A stretch of 64,000 nt of DNA, from the NCBI GenBank assembly GCA_021741075.1, contig JAIOYO010000007.1:18853-82852 (forward strand). Direction: 5' to 3'. The position numbers and the translations under genes were made by a program. The notes under the pieces were generated by a model that saw only the letters and a list, made by a program, of their open reading frames with translations, did not search any database and was not told the DNA's origin. Of the stretch, positions 25,027 to 35,511 are shown piece by piece (within the stretch, counting starts at the first letter, position 1; each line of letters begins with the position of its first letter). The DNA comes from Flavobacteriales bacterium (lineage in GTDB: Bacteria > Bacteroidota > Bacteroidia > UBA10329).

Positions 25027-28000
25027 ATGCATACACGAAGTTTAAAGAATTTACTATTTGTTATTCTGTTTTCGTGTGTGGCCAGCTTTTCGATAAGGGC
25101 TGAAAATGAGCCAAAATTTGTTGAAAACAAAGGGCAATTGCCTTCTCAGGTTACACACAAGTTGCGTGTTGCCAACTCGGATATTTATTTTGAGAAGGAC
25201 AGACTCACCTTCAATATTTACGCTCCTCATTTGCTGGATCAGCACGATCACGATCACCAACAAGTGTCAGAACTTTTAGGCCACGCATACTATATGCGAT
25301 TTGTGGGCGCGAGCAATCAAGCTTCTGTTGAATCTGCAGGAAATCAATATCCTGATTACACCAATTACATCACGCCAAATTATTCTGTTAGTCACGTTGG
25401 TTCGTATGATCGTTTGCATTACAAAGGCATTTATCCGGGAATCGATATTGCGTATTTCGGTAAGGATGGAAATTTGAAATATGATGTGATTGTTTCTGGA
25501 GGTGCTGATGCGAATGTGCTGAAGATGCAATACGATGGCGCAGCTGCAGTCTATCTCAAGAACGGGAAGTTGATTGTGGTCAATGCGTTCAACTCGGTTG
25601 AGGAAAGTATTCCATTGGCCTATCAGACCATCAACGGAGTTCAGAAAAAGGTTGAGTGCCACTATGTTTTGAATGGAACAACAGTGTCGTTTGAGTTCCC
25701 GAATGGATATGACGAAAGCAAGGAATTGGTCATCGATCCAACCTTGGTGTTCTCAAGCTACACTGGTTCAACGTCCAATAACTTTGGATTTACCGCCACT
25801 TATGATCAGAATGGCGCACTTTACGGTGGTGGTATTGACTTCGGATTGGGGTATCCTACCGTTCCCGGATCGTATTCAGTTGCATTCAATGGAGGTTCCA
25901 TTGACATTGCTATTTCTAAGTTTTCGGCCAATGGAACTAGTCTCATTTATTCCACTTATTTGGGCGGTAATAGTACCGAGGCACCACATAGTATGATTGT
26001 CAACAGCCAAGGTCAGTTGGTGATTCTTGGTAGCACGAGTTCAACCAATTATCCAACCAGCGTTGGCGCTTACGACAACACTTTCAATGGTGGTACGGCA
26101 GTGAATTACGCAAGCAATGGTGTCAATTTTACGAATGGTTCAGACATTGTTTTATCTGTTTTAAGTGCTGATGGCTCGGCATTGATCGGTTCCACTTTTT
26201 TTGGGGGCTCGCTAAATGATGGAGTTAATAATGACGGAACGCTGAGTTATAACTATGGTGATATTTTTAGAGGTGAAGTGGTAGTAGATGCAGCGGATAA
26301 TATCTACATCACCTCAAGCACCGTTTCTACTGATTTTCCAACAACTTTAGGAACCATTGATCAAACTTTGGGAGGTACACAGGATGCTATTTGCGCAAAG
26401 TTCAATAGCAACGTTTCAAGCTTGCTTTGGAGTACGTATTTGGGCGGAAATGCTGCAGATGCTGGTTATTCCCTCAAACTAAATTCAAGTGGGGATATTT
26501 ATTTCGTTGGCGGAACAGTTGGCCAAAGTTTTCCGATTGTAGGAAATACACTTCACACCACCTACCAAGGTGGTTCGGTTGATGGCTACGTGGCACATAT
26601 TTCCAATGATGGAAGTACACTCCTAGGAAGCACTTACATCGGTACCTCATCTTACGATCAAGTTTATTTTGTGGAGGTAGACAACAACGATGACGTCTAT
26701 CTCTATGGACAATCGCAAGGAAATTACCCAGTAACGGGCGGTGTTTATTCCAACACAAACAGTAAGCAATTTATTCATAAATTATCTCCAGATTTATCTA
26801 CCTCCGTATTTTCAACCGTATTTGGTAGTGGAAGTGCCGCAGTAAACATTTCTCCAACCGCTTTTTTGGTTGATAACTGCCAACGAATTTTCATTTCGGG
26901 TTGGGGTGGAGGAACCAACAATAGTTGGAATAATCTAACTGGAAATACGAATGGCATGGCCACTACTTCCGATGGTGAGCAGTTGACCACCGATGGAAGC
27001 GACTTTTATTTCATGGTGCTAGATGCGAATGCTTCTGCCTTACTCTACGGCTCTTATTTTGGTGGAAATGGAGTGCAGGAACATGTGGATGGCGGTACCA
27101 GCCGATTCAATAAGGATGGTGTCATCCATCAAGCTGTTTGCGCAGGTTGTGGTGGTAGCAATGCTTTTCCAACTACGCCCGGAGTTGTGTCTAATATCAA
27201 CGGAAACAGCTGTAATCTGGGCGTTATCAAGCTTGATTTAGGCGTGTCTACGGTTGATGTTGAAATTGATGGCTCTGCGCTGCCCACTCAGTGCTTACAG
27301 GTTCCTGCGACTATTTCGTTTCAAGCAGATGTGCTTATTGCGGATGAATTTGAATGGTTTTTTGGAGATGGAGCTACATCAACAGATGCTAATCCAACTC
27401 ATACTTATACCAGTCCGGGTACTTACGAAATTATCCTAGTTGGTAGAAATCCGCTGTGTGATTTGTATGACACCTCTTCCGTTACCTTGGTTACAATTCT
27501 GCCAGCCGATACTGCCAATGCAGGATTAGATGTTCAAATCTGTCCTGGAGATTCGGTTCAGTTGCAAGGATTAGGAGGCGATTTTTACAGCTGGCTTCCA
27601 GTAACCGGACTGTCAGACCCTGCTATTTCGAACCCAATGGCAAGTCCGAGCATAACCACGCAATACGTTCTCAATGTCAGTACTTCGGATGGTTGTTCAA
27701 GCTCAGATATTGTCACAGTAACTGTTTTGAGCTCAACTTTCCAAGTTTCTGCTGATGAAACAATTTGCATAGGAGATACCACTCAAATTTCTGCTTCAGG
27801 TGGAACAACCTATTTGTGGACTCCGAATAGCGATATCAGCAATCCTAATATCTCCAATCCGTTGGTTTTTCCAGCTTCTACACAAACGTATTATGCTGAA
27901 GGCACAGATTCAAACGGTTGCTTCGCATCGGATTCTGTTACCATTACCGTACAATCACTTCCAACCGCATTTGCAGGATTTGACCAAGGAGTTTGTGGCG

Positions 28001-30345
28001 GAGGTACAGCTCAACTCAACGCAACTGGCGGAGTGAGTTATGCCTGGTCACCACAGGCAGGATTGAGCAATCCGAACATATCCAACCCAGTAATCACTTT
28101 TTCTGCTGATACGGTTACATACTCGGTTATGGTGACAGATAATATCGGTTGTCAAGATTCAGATACGGTTACCGTTTGGCAAGAGCCATTGCCAGATGCG
28201 CTGGCTGGTCCTGATACAACTATTTGCTTTGGAGAAACAGTTCAGTTGACATCATCAGGTGGGCAAACATATTCTTGGTTGCCAACTGCTGGTTTGAACA
28301 ATCCAAATATTCAGAATCCAACGGCCACGCCACTCAACACAACTACTTACACTGTAACCGTAGGTCAACCAACAGGAAACCTCGTGTTCAACGGAGATTT
28401 CTCGCAAGGAAATGTAGGTTTCAGCAGCGATTACAATTACGCCACACAACTCAACCCAGCAGGACTGTACAGCGTTGTGACCAACGCCAACTCAGTTCAT
28501 AATGCCTTCCAAGGAACGGGTCATACAGGCAATGCCCCGATGGACAGTTTCATGGTTGTGAACGGTGCAGGAGTTCCAAACCTAAACGTTTGGTGTCAGA
28601 CAATCTCAGTTAGTCCGAACACTGATTACTTTTTTGGAGCATGGGTAAGTACGGTGGTTGCTAATAACCCAGCCATTCTTCAATTCTCCATTAATGGACA
28701 AGTGCTGGGATCACCGTTTTCAGCACCGTTCAATATCAACAACTGGGTTCAATTCTATCAAACATGGAACTCAGGCACGGCAACCACCGCCACCATCTGC
28801 GTGGTTAATCAGAACACAACCACAGGCGGAAACGATTTTGCGTTGGATGATATCACCTTCAGTACGTTCTGCACTAATGCTGCAGAAGTGACCGTAACCG
28901 TGAATCCGCAGCCAATTGCCAATGCCGGTCCAGACCAATTCATCTGTATTGGAGAAACCACGCAGATGGCTGGTTCGGGCGGAACAACTTATCAATGGGT
29001 TCCACCAATTGCATTGGCAGACCCTACTAATCCAACCACGGATGCCAATCCAATCATCACCAGAACTTACACGCTCATTGTACAGGACAATATCGGTTGC
29101 GAGGCAACAGACAACATGACCTTGACCGTGAACCCGTTGCCACAGGCCAACGCGGGCCCAGACCACGTAGTTTGTGCAGGAGAAAGTGTCGTGCTTCAAG
29201 GTTCAGGTGGAATCACTTACATATGGAATCCTGCAATTTATTTAGATGACGCTAACGCACAACTTCCAATTGCAACAGCAGCATCAACTACCACTTACAC
29301 TTTAACAGTAACGGACAACAATCAATGTGTGAATACTGACCAGACCACCGTAACGGTGAATCCAGTTCCAATTGTTGAAGCCGGCCCCGACAGCATGATT
29401 TGCGCTAATGCAAGTCTCATACTTCAAGCAAGCGGTGCAAATACATTTTTGTGGAGTCCGCTGGTTGGGTTGAGCGATCCGCAGAGCGCCAATCCAGAGG
29501 CATCGCCACTTCAGGAAACGACCTATTTAGTTACTGGAACGGATGCAAACGGCTGTGTAGGTTCAGATTCCGTGAACATCTCCATCTTCGGAGTAGCAGC
29601 TAATTCTGGAGATTACATCCTCTGTTTGAATGATAGTGTTCAAGCACTGATTACAGGAGGCGCAACTTATAGCTGGTTGCCAACGGATGGTGTGAGCAAC
29701 CCGAGTTCGGCCTCGCCATATTTAAGCCCACAAACAACTACGAATTACCTTGTTTCTGTAACAAGCACGTTTGGATGTTTTGCAGAAACGGAAGTGACCG
29801 TACAGGTACTCACCTTGCCAATTGCTGGGTTTGTGACAACGTTTGATGCAAGTTGCGATGGCATCTTTGCCAGCTTCGATAACCTCTCTGCAAACGCGCA
29901 AACCTATTCGTGGAGTTTTGGAGACGGCACCACTTCAAACGAAAACGAGCCAACCCATACCTATGAAGTTGGCCCCGGAAACGTAATCTCACTTGTGGCT
30001 TACAATAACGATAGCCTTTGTGTTGATTCGCTCACCATCGACTATTCCAGTCAGTGGTTTGGGAATGATAGCATTGAGATTGAATACGCCAACATTTTTA
30101 CTCCAAACTATGATGGTATTAACGATTGCTTTAAACCAGAATTTGATGGTCGATTTAGCGATTGCTACGAGCTGAAAGTGTTTAATCGTTGGGGCGCACT
30201 ATTGTTTGAATCTGTAGCGGGTCAGAACCATTGTTGGGATGGTCGCACAAAAGGTGGTCTTCTCGTGCCCGAAGGCACCTACTATTACATATCTATCGTG
30301 CGTGGCATAGATCATGCAGGATATGTGACAGTCGTCTATAAATAA
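25027..30345 (+). CDS. Giant T9SS type B protein with DUF7948, SBBP beta-propeller and PKD-like repeats
   Basis: 1772 residues, starting 10 bp after the previous stop, so in the same operon. A signal peptide (about 1-25) precedes a DUF7948-like domain (KFVENKGQLPSQV, GIYPGIDIAYFG, about 27-240). SBBP-type propeller repeats follow (STYLGGN, FSTVFGSG, TYLGGNAADAGYSLKL, about 240-730), then PKD (WFFGDGAT), eight AGxDxxIC repeats with one NGDF domain, PKD (WSFGDGT) and the type B sorting domain (TPNYDGINDCFKP, FNRWGALLF, HCWDGRTKGG). It is predicted to be surface-exposed. From about 27960 it is collinear with the C-terminal block of the upstream gene, around 90% identical at protein level in the best stretch but with many synonymous differences. 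Confidence 0.9.
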   Translation: MHTRSLKNLLFVILFSCVASFSIRAENEPKFVENKGQLPSQVTHKLRVANSDIYFEKDRLTFNIYAPHLLDQHDHDHQQVSELLGHAYYMRFVGASNQASVESAGNQYPDYTNYITPNYSVSHVGSYDRLHYKGIYPGIDIAYFGKDGNLKYDVIVSGGADANVLKMQYDGAAAVYLKNGKLIVVNAFNSVEESIPLAYQTINGVQKKVECHYVLNGTTVSFEFPNGYDESKELVIDPTLVFSSYTGSTSNNFGFTATYDQNGALYGGGIDFGLGYPTVPGSYSVAFNGGSIDIAISKFSANGTSLIYSTYLGGNSTEAPHSMIVNSQGQLVILGSTSSTNYPTSVGAYDNTFNGGTAVNYASNGVNFTNGSDIVLSVLSADGSALIGSTFFGGSLNDGVNNDGTLSYNYGDIFRGEVVVDAADNIYITSSTVSTDFPTTLGTIDQTLGGTQDAICAKFNSNVSSLLWSTYLGGNAADAGYSLKLNSSGDIYFVGGTVGQSFPIVGNTLHTTYQGGSVDGYVAHISNDGSTLLGSTYIGTSSYDQVYFVEVDNNDDVYLYGQSQGNYPVTGGVYSNTNSKQFIHKLSPDLSTSVFSTVFGSGSAAVNISPTAFLVDNCQRIFISGWGGGTNNSWNNLTGNTNGMATTSDGEQLTTDGSDFYFMVLDANASALLYGSYFGGNGVQEHVDGGTSRFNKDGVIHQAVCAGCGGSNAFPTTPGVVSNINGNSCNLGVIKLDLGVSTVDVEIDGSALPTQCLQVPATISFQADVLIADEFEWFFGDGATSTDANPTHTYTSPGTYEIILVGRNPLCDLYDTSSVTLVTILPADTANAGLDVQICPGDSVQLQGLGGDFYSWLPVTGLSDPAISNPMASPSITTQYVLNVSTSDGCSSSDIVTVTVLSSTFQVSADETICIGDTTQISASGGTTYLWTPNSDISNPNISNPLVFPASTQTYYAEGTDSNGCFASDSVTITVQSLPTAFAGFDQGVCGGGTAQLNATGGVSYAWSPQAGLSNPNISNPVITFSADTVTYSVMVTDNIGCQDSDTVTVWQEPLPDALAGPDTTICFGETVQLTSSGGQTYSWLPTAGLNNPNIQNPTATPLNTTTYTVTVGQPTGNLVFNGDFSQGNVGFSSDYNYATQLNPAGLYSVVTNANSVHNAFQGTGHTGNAPMDSFMVVNGAGVPNLNVWCQTISVSPNTDYFFGAWVSTVVANNPAILQFSINGQVLGSPFSAPFNINNWVQFYQTWNSGTATTATICVVNQNTTTGGNDFALDDITFSTFCTNAAEVTVTVNPQPIANAGPDQFICIGETTQMAGSGGTTYQWVPPIALADPTNPTTDANPIITRTYTLIVQDNIGCEATDNMTLTVNPLPQANAGPDHVVCAGESVVLQGSGGITYIWNPAIYLDDANAQLPIATAASTTTYTLTVTDNNQCVNTDQTTVTVNPVPIVEAGPDSMICANASLILQASGANTFLWSPLVGLSDPQSANPEASPLQETTYLVTGTDANGCVGSDSVNISIFGVAANSGDYILCLNDSVQALITGGATYSWLPTDGVSNPSSASPYLSPQTTTNYLVSVTSTFGCFAETEVTVQVLTLPIAGFVTTFDASCDGIFASFDNLSANAQTYSWSFGDGTTSNENEPTHTYEVGPGNVISLVAYNNDSLCVDSLTIDYSSQWFGNDSIEIEYANIFTPNYDGINDCFKPEFDGRFSDCYELKVFNRWGALLFESVAGQNHCWDGRTKGGLLVPEGTYYYISIVRGIDHAGYVTVVYK

Positions 30346-30410
30346 TGATTTCTTGCTCTTAAAGATTGTTTGGCATTGTATTAGAAATCACACATTCGAT
30401 TCATAACTGA

Positions 30411-30500
30411 TGCACGAATGAACACAGATTTCTCTCGGATTAAAGGAAGTTCGTCCGTGAAATCGGTGGAAATCAGTGAATTTGTGGCCAAAAACAGGTT
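30411..30500. repeat. Possible degenerate dispersed repeat upstream of the M15 peptidase
   Basis: The stretch contains reiterated elements such as ACACAGATTTCTCTCGGATT, CCGTGAAATC, GGTGGAAATC and AGTGAATTTGTGG, the reiterated (A)ATC.GTG pattern I associate with intergenic repeats in Bacteroidota genomes. The two sides are partly complementary. The open frame upstream of the peptidase start runs through it, but this part is not protein-like. Only one copy is in the window. Confidence 0.35.
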
Positions 30501-30513
30501 TTTTGTAAATGTG

Positions 30514-31269
30514 ATGCCCAACTTTTATAGGATACATAAATCCATCGTGCCAATTTTGGCCACCATTATTTTTCTCCTTTTTCCTTTTTCAATCCTCGCT
30601 CAAAATGCGGATACAGCCAAGTTTGTATTGGGCAAAATTGAATATGCGCAGCATGCTGTCTTTGTGAAAATTCCAGAATCGTATGCCAACAAGAGCGACA
30701 TGTATCTCCGAAAAGAGGCGTTAGATGCCTTTATTCTGATGCAAAAGAAGGCCAAGGTAGATGGCATTAGTTTGATAATTATTTCTGCTTGTCGCAACTT
30801 CAATCATCAAAAAAGTATTTGGGAAGCCAAGTGGAATGGAGCGCGCAAAGTAGGAGGGAAGGATTTGAGCCAAGCCATTCCGAACGGGGCCGAGCGTGCC
30901 AAAGAAATTCTGAAGTATAGCTCCATGCCTGGCACATCTCGCCATCATTGGGGAACAGACATCGACATCAATTCTCTCAGTCCATCCTATTTTGAATCGG
31001 GAAAAGGAAAAAAGGAATACGAGTGGCTGCGCGATAATGCCTCCGAATTTGGCTTTTGCCAAGTTTATTCAAAGAAAGGAGCAGACCGCAAGTATGGCTA
31101 CGAAGAAGAAAAATGGCACTGGAGTTACACGCCAATTGCTTCACAATTCACACAATATTTCAAGAAAAACATGAGCGCAAAAGACATCAGCGGATTTGCC
31201 GGTTCGGATGCGCTCCCGTTTAGCGAAGTGCTGAAGTATGTGGATGGGATTGCGGGAGATTGCCGTTGA
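30514..31269 (+). CDS. M15-family D-alanyl-D-alanine carboxypeptidase (VanY-like)
   Basis: 251 residues from ATG 30514. The frame continues upstream to 30418 but only through repeat-like sequence, while this start gives a signal peptide (YRIHKSIVPILATIIFLLFPFSILAQ). The catalytic zinc pattern of peptidase M15B is visible: SRHHWGTDIDI (His and Asp ligands) and EEKWHWSY (Glu and His ligand), with a substrate Arg/Ser region SACRNFNHQKSIW. It trims D-Ala from peptidoglycan stem peptides in the periplasm. It is a single gene between the giant surface proteins and guaA. Confidence 0.88.
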   Translation: MPNFYRIHKSIVPILATIIFLLFPFSILAQNADTAKFVLGKIEYAQHAVFVKIPESYANKSDMYLRKEALDAFILMQKKAKVDGISLIIISACRNFNHQKSIWEAKWNGARKVGGKDLSQAIPNGAERAKEILKYSSMPGTSRHHWGTDIDINSLSPSYFESGKGKKEYEWLRDNASEFGFCQVYSKKGADRKYGYEEEKWHWSYTPIASQFTQYFKKNMSAKDISGFAGSDALPFSEVLKYVDGIAGDCR

Positions 31270-31361
31270 GCCTCTACCGTTAGTAACTGCCTTAATAATT
31301 CATGTATTCCAATTGTAGCCCCCGAACACAAAAGGTAAATTCGCAGTTCAAAATTTAGTTG

Positions 31362-32891
31362 ATGCAAGAGACTATTCTTATCCTCGATTTCGGTTCGCAA
31401 TACACACAACTTATTGCCCGCAGGGTGCGCGAACTGAATGTTTATTGCGAAATACATCCTTACAATAAGATTCCAACGTATGGCACTGAAGTAAAAGGCG
31501 TTATCCTTTCTGGAAGCCCTTTTTCTGTTCGTCAAGATGGTTCTCCAGCGCCAGACCTTTCTGTATTTAGAGGCAAACTGCCATTGCTTGGCGTTTGCTA
31601 CGGAGCACAATACTTAGCACAATCAAACGGTGGAAGCGTAGAGGCTTCCGATTCGAGAGAATACGGACGTTCTAACCTTTCATTTTCGGATGGTAAGCAC
31701 GAATTGATGAAAGGCGTTCCAGAAACATCTCAAGTATGGATGTCGCACGGAGATACCATCAAAAAACTACCAATTGGAGCCAAACTTATTGGTAGCACCA
31801 AAGATGTAGAAGTAGCCGCCTTCGCTTTTGAAGGAGAGAAGACCTACGGCATCCAATTCCATCCGGAAGTAACACATTCTATTGATGGATTGACCTTGCT
31901 TCGCAATTTCGTTGTAGGTATTTGTGGTTGTAATCAGTCGCATACGGCCGACTCGTTTATCGATAGCACCGTTGCACAATTGAAAGCCCAGTTGGGCAAC
32001 GACAAGGTTGTTCTGGGCCTTTCGGGTGGCGTGGATAGCAGTGTAGCGGCCATGATTTTGGATAAAGCCATCGGCAAGAACCTTTACTGCATTTTTGTTG
32101 ATAACGGATTGCTGCGCAAGAACGAATTTGAAACCGTACTCCAAACCTATCAGGGCCTTGGATTGAACGTAAAAGGAGTAGATTCCAAGGCCGAATTCCT
32201 TGGCGAATTGGCGGGAGTTTCTGATCCAGAAACCAAGCGAAAAATTATTGGCCGTGTGTTTATTGAAGTGTTTGATAAAGAAGCACACCAAATAGAAGAC
32301 GTGAAATGGTTGGCTCAGGGAACCATCTATCCTGACGTGATTGAATCTATTTCTGTTAATGGACCATCTGCAACTATCAAATCGCATCATAATGTTGGCG
32401 GATTGCCCGATTTTATGAAGTTGAAAGTAGTTGAACCGCTCAATACGCTTTTTAAAGATGAAGTGAGAGAGGTGGGGAAGCATCTTGGCTTGCCAGAACG
32501 CTTATTGGGCAGACATCCATTTCCGGGTCCTGGACTAGCCATTCGTATATTGGGAGATATTACTCCTGAGAAAATTAGAATTCTGCAAGAAGTTGATTAT
32601 ATTTTCATTTCGTCACTCTTGGAAGCTGACCTTTACGATGACGTGTGGCAAGCAGGCGCGATTTTCCTTCCAGTAAATTCGGTAGGAGTAATGGGCGATG
32701 AACGCACGTACGAAAATGCAGTCTGCCTTCGGGCGGTTTCTTCTCGTGATGGCATGACGGCCGATTGGTGCCATTTGCCGTATGAGTTCCTTGCCAAGGT
32801 GAGTAATGAGATAATTAATAAGGTCAGGGGCATCAACCGAGTGGTTTATGATATATCTTCAAAACCGCCTGCTACCATAGAATGGGAATAA
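31362..32891 (+). CDS. guaA: GMP synthase (glutamine-hydrolysing)
   Basis: 509 residues from ATG 31362. The N-terminal class I amidotransferase domain has [13 protein letters not shown], nucleophile Cys79 in GVCYGAQ and the His/Glu pair in FHPEVTHS. The ATP-pyrophosphatase domain has the PP-loop [13 protein letters not shown], and the C-terminal dimerisation domain has [16 protein letters not shown] and ends KPPATIEWE. It converts XMP to GMP. The LysM protein gene follows 20 bp downstream and is probably co-transcribed. Confidence 0.97.
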   Translation: MQETILILDFGSQYTQLIARRVRELNVYCEIHPYNKIPTYGTEVKGVILSGSPFSVRQDGSPAPDLSVFRGKLPLLGVCYGAQYLAQSNGGSVEASDSREYGRSNLSFSDGKHELMKGVPETSQVWMSHGDTIKKLPIGAKLIGSTKDVEVAAFAFEGEKTYGIQFHPEVTHSIDGLTLLRNFVVGICGCNQSHTADSFIDSTVAQLKAQLGNDKVVLGLSGGVDSSVAAMILDKAIGKNLYCIFVDNGLLRKNEFETVLQTYQGLGLNVKGVDSKAEFLGELAGVSDPETKRKIIGRVFIEVFDKEAHQIEDVKWLAQGTIYPDVIESISVNGPSATIKSHHNVGGLPDFMKLKVVEPLNTLFKDEVREVGKHLGLPERLLGRHPFPGPGLAIRILGDITPEKIRILQEVDYIFISSLLEADLYDDVWQAGAIFLPVNSVGVMGDERTYENAVCLRAVSSRDGMTADWCHLPYEFLAKVSNEIINKVRGINRVVYDISSKPPATIEWE

Positions 32892-32911
32892 TACTTGCTT
32901 TAGTGTTCTAG

Positions 32912-34576
32912 ATGCGATTACTTTTCTGCATATTCCTTGCCTTTGCGTTTCATCTTCAAAATGGAGTTGCACAGGAATTTACTGTCGAAAAAAGCGACAG
33001 CACGGCAAAAATTGAAGGCGAATTCTACGTCATTCATATTGCACAGCCTAAACAAACCCTCTTTTCAATTGCCAAAGCTTATGAGGTAAAGTTGAGCCGC
33101 ATTGCGTTCGATAATCCAGGTGTTTTGGATGGGTTAAAGCTTGGGCAACCGCTGCGGATTCTAAAAAGTGCGTTGGGAGAAACCAAAGAACAGGAATCCA
33201 CTAAGGAGTCGCTCCAGCTAGATGGCAATTATGTGCTTTATACCGTTCCGAAACAGCAGACACTCTATGCCATTTCAAAAGAATATAACACCACAATTGG
33301 TGAAATTATGGACGCCAATCCAGAATTGGCCGATGGACTAAAAGTGGGCTCCACTATTCGCATTCCAACGCCAAAAATCTTTGGCAATAAGCAGTTAAAT
33401 GAAGGGAAACAGGAAGCCAAGATGGAAATGGTTGGCCTGCCAGATATCATTAGAAAAACAACTCAAAACGAGGCCGGAGCTTCCAAATCAGGAACTTACA
33501 ATGTTTCGTTGCTGCTTCCGCTTCACCTCAGTATAAATGACTCGCTTGTATTAAAATCAGCATCAGGTCAGCCTGAACAGATTTATGAAAAGTCAGAAAT
33601 TGCGCTTCAGTTTTACGAAGGGTTTCTACTTGCAATAGACACGCTAAAAAAACTTGGATATAACGTAAATCTGAAAGTTTTAGATACCGAAAACAGCTCT
33701 TCGAAAGTCGGCAGTTTGGTGGAAAAAGGAGCGTTGAAAAACTCAAACTTAATCATAGGACCTTTCTATTCGAAAGTGTTTCCTGAGGTTTCTAAATATG
33801 CACTTGATAATAACATCGCTATTGTTTCTCCAACCATTAAGGGCAATGAGATTCTGACCAATAACCCGCTTGTATTTCGAATTATTCCTTCTGATGATGC
33901 GATGATGGTGGAAATGGGAAGGTATTTATCACGCTCAGATTCAACGAATAATCTTGTCTTGCATTATGGGGCGGGCGAGGAGCAGAGCCTTTTGTGGCGA
34001 TTCCGACAAGGTCTCGAATCTGCAGGAAATACTCCTGCTAAGTTTCCATCTTACGACATGGCTAAATCCGGAACGGATTCGCTTCGAACTAAACTAACTC
34101 GAAACAAGAGAAACAACTTGGTCATTCTCAGCAACAATCAGGTGAAGCTGGCAGGGTTGATTCGTAAAATCTCTACTTGGGCAGAAGACATGAAGATTGT
34201 GGTTTTCGCTCCTAATACTTGGACAGGATTTAAGAATTTGGAGATTGATCATTTCGATGATTTGAAAATCCACATGGCCGTACCGTTCTATGTTGATTAT
34301 GAAAGAGTGGAAACACAAGAATTCGTACTCAAATTCAGAAACAAATTCAATGCAGAACCAAGTTCATTTGCCTTTAGAGGTTATGATGTTGCCATGCATT
34401 TCATTCGCAACTTGAACGGAATTAAAACTCAAGGCGCAGCTTACATGGAATCTGTAGAAGAAACCGGATTTCAGTCTGTATTTGGATGGAAGAAACTACC
34501 TGATGGTGGCTTTGAAAACATGCGGGCCAGAATGGTCGATTACTCAGGATTGAAACTCAAATTGGCAAAAGATTGA
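32912..34576 (+). CDS. LysM-domain protein fused to a periplasmic-binding-protein fold
   Basis: 554 residues. After the signal peptide (about 1-20) come two LysM modules (about 40-86 with QTLFSIAKAYEVKLSRIAFDNP, and about 110-153 with QTLYAISKEYNTTIGEIMDANP), which bind peptidoglycan sugars. A type I periplasmic-binding (Leu/Ile/Val-like) domain follows (about 190-545: NVSLLLPLHLS, NLIIGPFYSKVFPEVSKYA, IVSPTI). This fusion is frequent in Bacteroidota and is probably a wall-anchored periplasmic protein. No transporter genes accompany it, so a structural or sensing role is as likely as uptake. Its TGA overlaps the TTG start of hemF. Confidence 0.85.
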   Translation: MRLLFCIFLAFAFHLQNGVAQEFTVEKSDSTAKIEGEFYVIHIAQPKQTLFSIAKAYEVKLSRIAFDNPGVLDGLKLGQPLRILKSALGETKEQESTKESLQLDGNYVLYTVPKQQTLYAISKEYNTTIGEIMDANPELADGLKVGSTIRIPTPKIFGNKQLNEGKQEAKMEMVGLPDIIRKTTQNEAGASKSGTYNVSLLLPLHLSINDSLVLKSASGQPEQIYEKSEIALQFYEGFLLAIDTLKKLGYNVNLKVLDTENSSSKVGSLVEKGALKNSNLIIGPFYSKVFPEVSKYALDNNIAIVSPTIKGNEILTNNPLVFRIIPSDDAMMVEMGRYLSRSDSTNNLVLHYGAGEEQSLLWRFRQGLESAGNTPAKFPSYDMAKSGTDSLRTKLTRNKRNNLVILSNNQVKLAGLIRKISTWAEDMKIVVFAPNTWTGFKNLEIDHFDDLKIHMAVPFYVDYERVETQEFVLKFRNKFNAEPSSFAFRGYDVAMHFIRNLNGIKTQGAAYMESVEETGFQSVFGWKKLPDGGFENMRARMVDYSGLKLKLAKD

Positions 34577-35475
34577 GCCCAACAAAAGAGGATATAAGTG
34601 CTTGGTTTAGCAACCTTCAATTGCATATTTGTGCTGAACTGGAAGCCGAAGATGGAAAAGCAAAATTCGTAGAAGATAACTGGGAACGACCAGGAGGAGG
34701 CGGAGGTCACACACGTGTTATTCAGCACGGAAGTGTTTTCGAAAAGGGTGGTGTAAATTTCTCAGCCGTTCACGGAGAACTTTCAGAAAATATAGTTAAA
34801 GCACTGGGAATCAACTCAAAGGAATTCTTTGCAACAGGCGTTTCCATCGTCATTCATCCAATCAATCCGTTTGTACCTATCATTCACATGAATGTCCGAT
34901 ACTTTGAACTCTCGGACGGAACGTATTGGTTTGGAGGCGGAATTGATCTTACGCCACATTACGTTCAGGAAGTGGATGCGAAGTTCTTTCATTCTCAATT
35001 GAAAAACACTTGCGATAAGTTTGATGCCGCATACTTTCCAAAGTTCAAGAATTGGGCGGATGATTACTTCTACATTCCTCACAGAAAGGAAACGCGTGGC
35101 GTAGGCGGAATTTTCTTTGACCGTTTGAAAGAAGAAGGTTCTAAATCAAAAGCAGATATCTGGAATTTCGTTCAGGCCGTTGGTGAGACATTCGCTCCAA
35201 CGTATCGCCAAATCGTTTCTCGAAATAAAAACCAATCATATTCTGAAGCCAACCTTCAATGGCGTAATCTGAGAAGAGGCCGATACGTTGAGTTCAATTT
35301 GGTTTACGACAAAGGAACCAAGTTTGGATTAGAAACCGATGGACGGGTCGAATCCATCCTCATGAGCCTTCCAGAAAATGCTTCTTGGTTCTACAATTTT
35401 ATACCTGAACCGAGCAGTCTGGAAGCACAAACTTTGGCGCATTTGGTTAAGGGAACTGATTGGGGTTCCATCTGA
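34573..35475 (+). CDS. hemF: Oxygen-dependent coproporphyrinogen III oxidase
   Basis: 300 residues. The start is TTG 34573, which overlaps the TGA of the LysM gene (TTGA), indicating translational coupling. Family signatures are WERPGGGGGHTRVI, HPINPFVPIIHMNVRYF, FGGGIDLTPHYV, YFYIPHRKETRGVGGIFFD and WRNLRRGRYVEFNLVYDKGTKFGL. It decarboxylates coproporphyrinogen III to protoporphyrinogen IX using O2, which points to an aerobic lifestyle. It is full length for the family. Confidence 0.96.
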   Translation: MSPTKEDISAWFSNLQLHICAELEAEDGKAKFVEDNWERPGGGGGHTRVIQHGSVFEKGGVNFSAVHGELSENIVKALGINSKEFFATGVSIVIHPINPFVPIIHMNVRYFELSDGTYWFGGGIDLTPHYVQEVDAKFFHSQLKNTCDKFDAAYFPKFKNWADDYFYIPHRKETRGVGGIFFDRLKEEGSKSKADIWNFVQAVGETFAPTYRQIVSRNKNQSYSEANLQWRNLRRGRYVEFNLVYDKGTKFGLETDGRVESILMSLPENASWFYNFIPEPSSLEAQTLAHLVKGTDWGSI

Positions 35476-35497
35476 CAATTGAGATGTTCGTTTGGGA

Positions 35498-35505
35498 TAT
35501 TTTTG
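35498..35505 (+). promoter_or_regulatory. -7 promoter box of the lectin-PKD gene
   Basis: TATTTTTG matches TAnnTTTG, 23 bp after the hemF stop. A TTG about 16 bp upstream could be the -33 element. A start near 35512 would give a long leader of about 157 nt before the TTG start at 35669. Confidence 0.45.
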
Positions 35506-35511
35506 CCCAAG

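Noticed and set aside
20757..30300. Many minus-strand ORFs over the giant surface protein genes
   Set aside because: They recur at the same offset in each repeat unit, as expected for antisense shadows of repetitive coding DNA.
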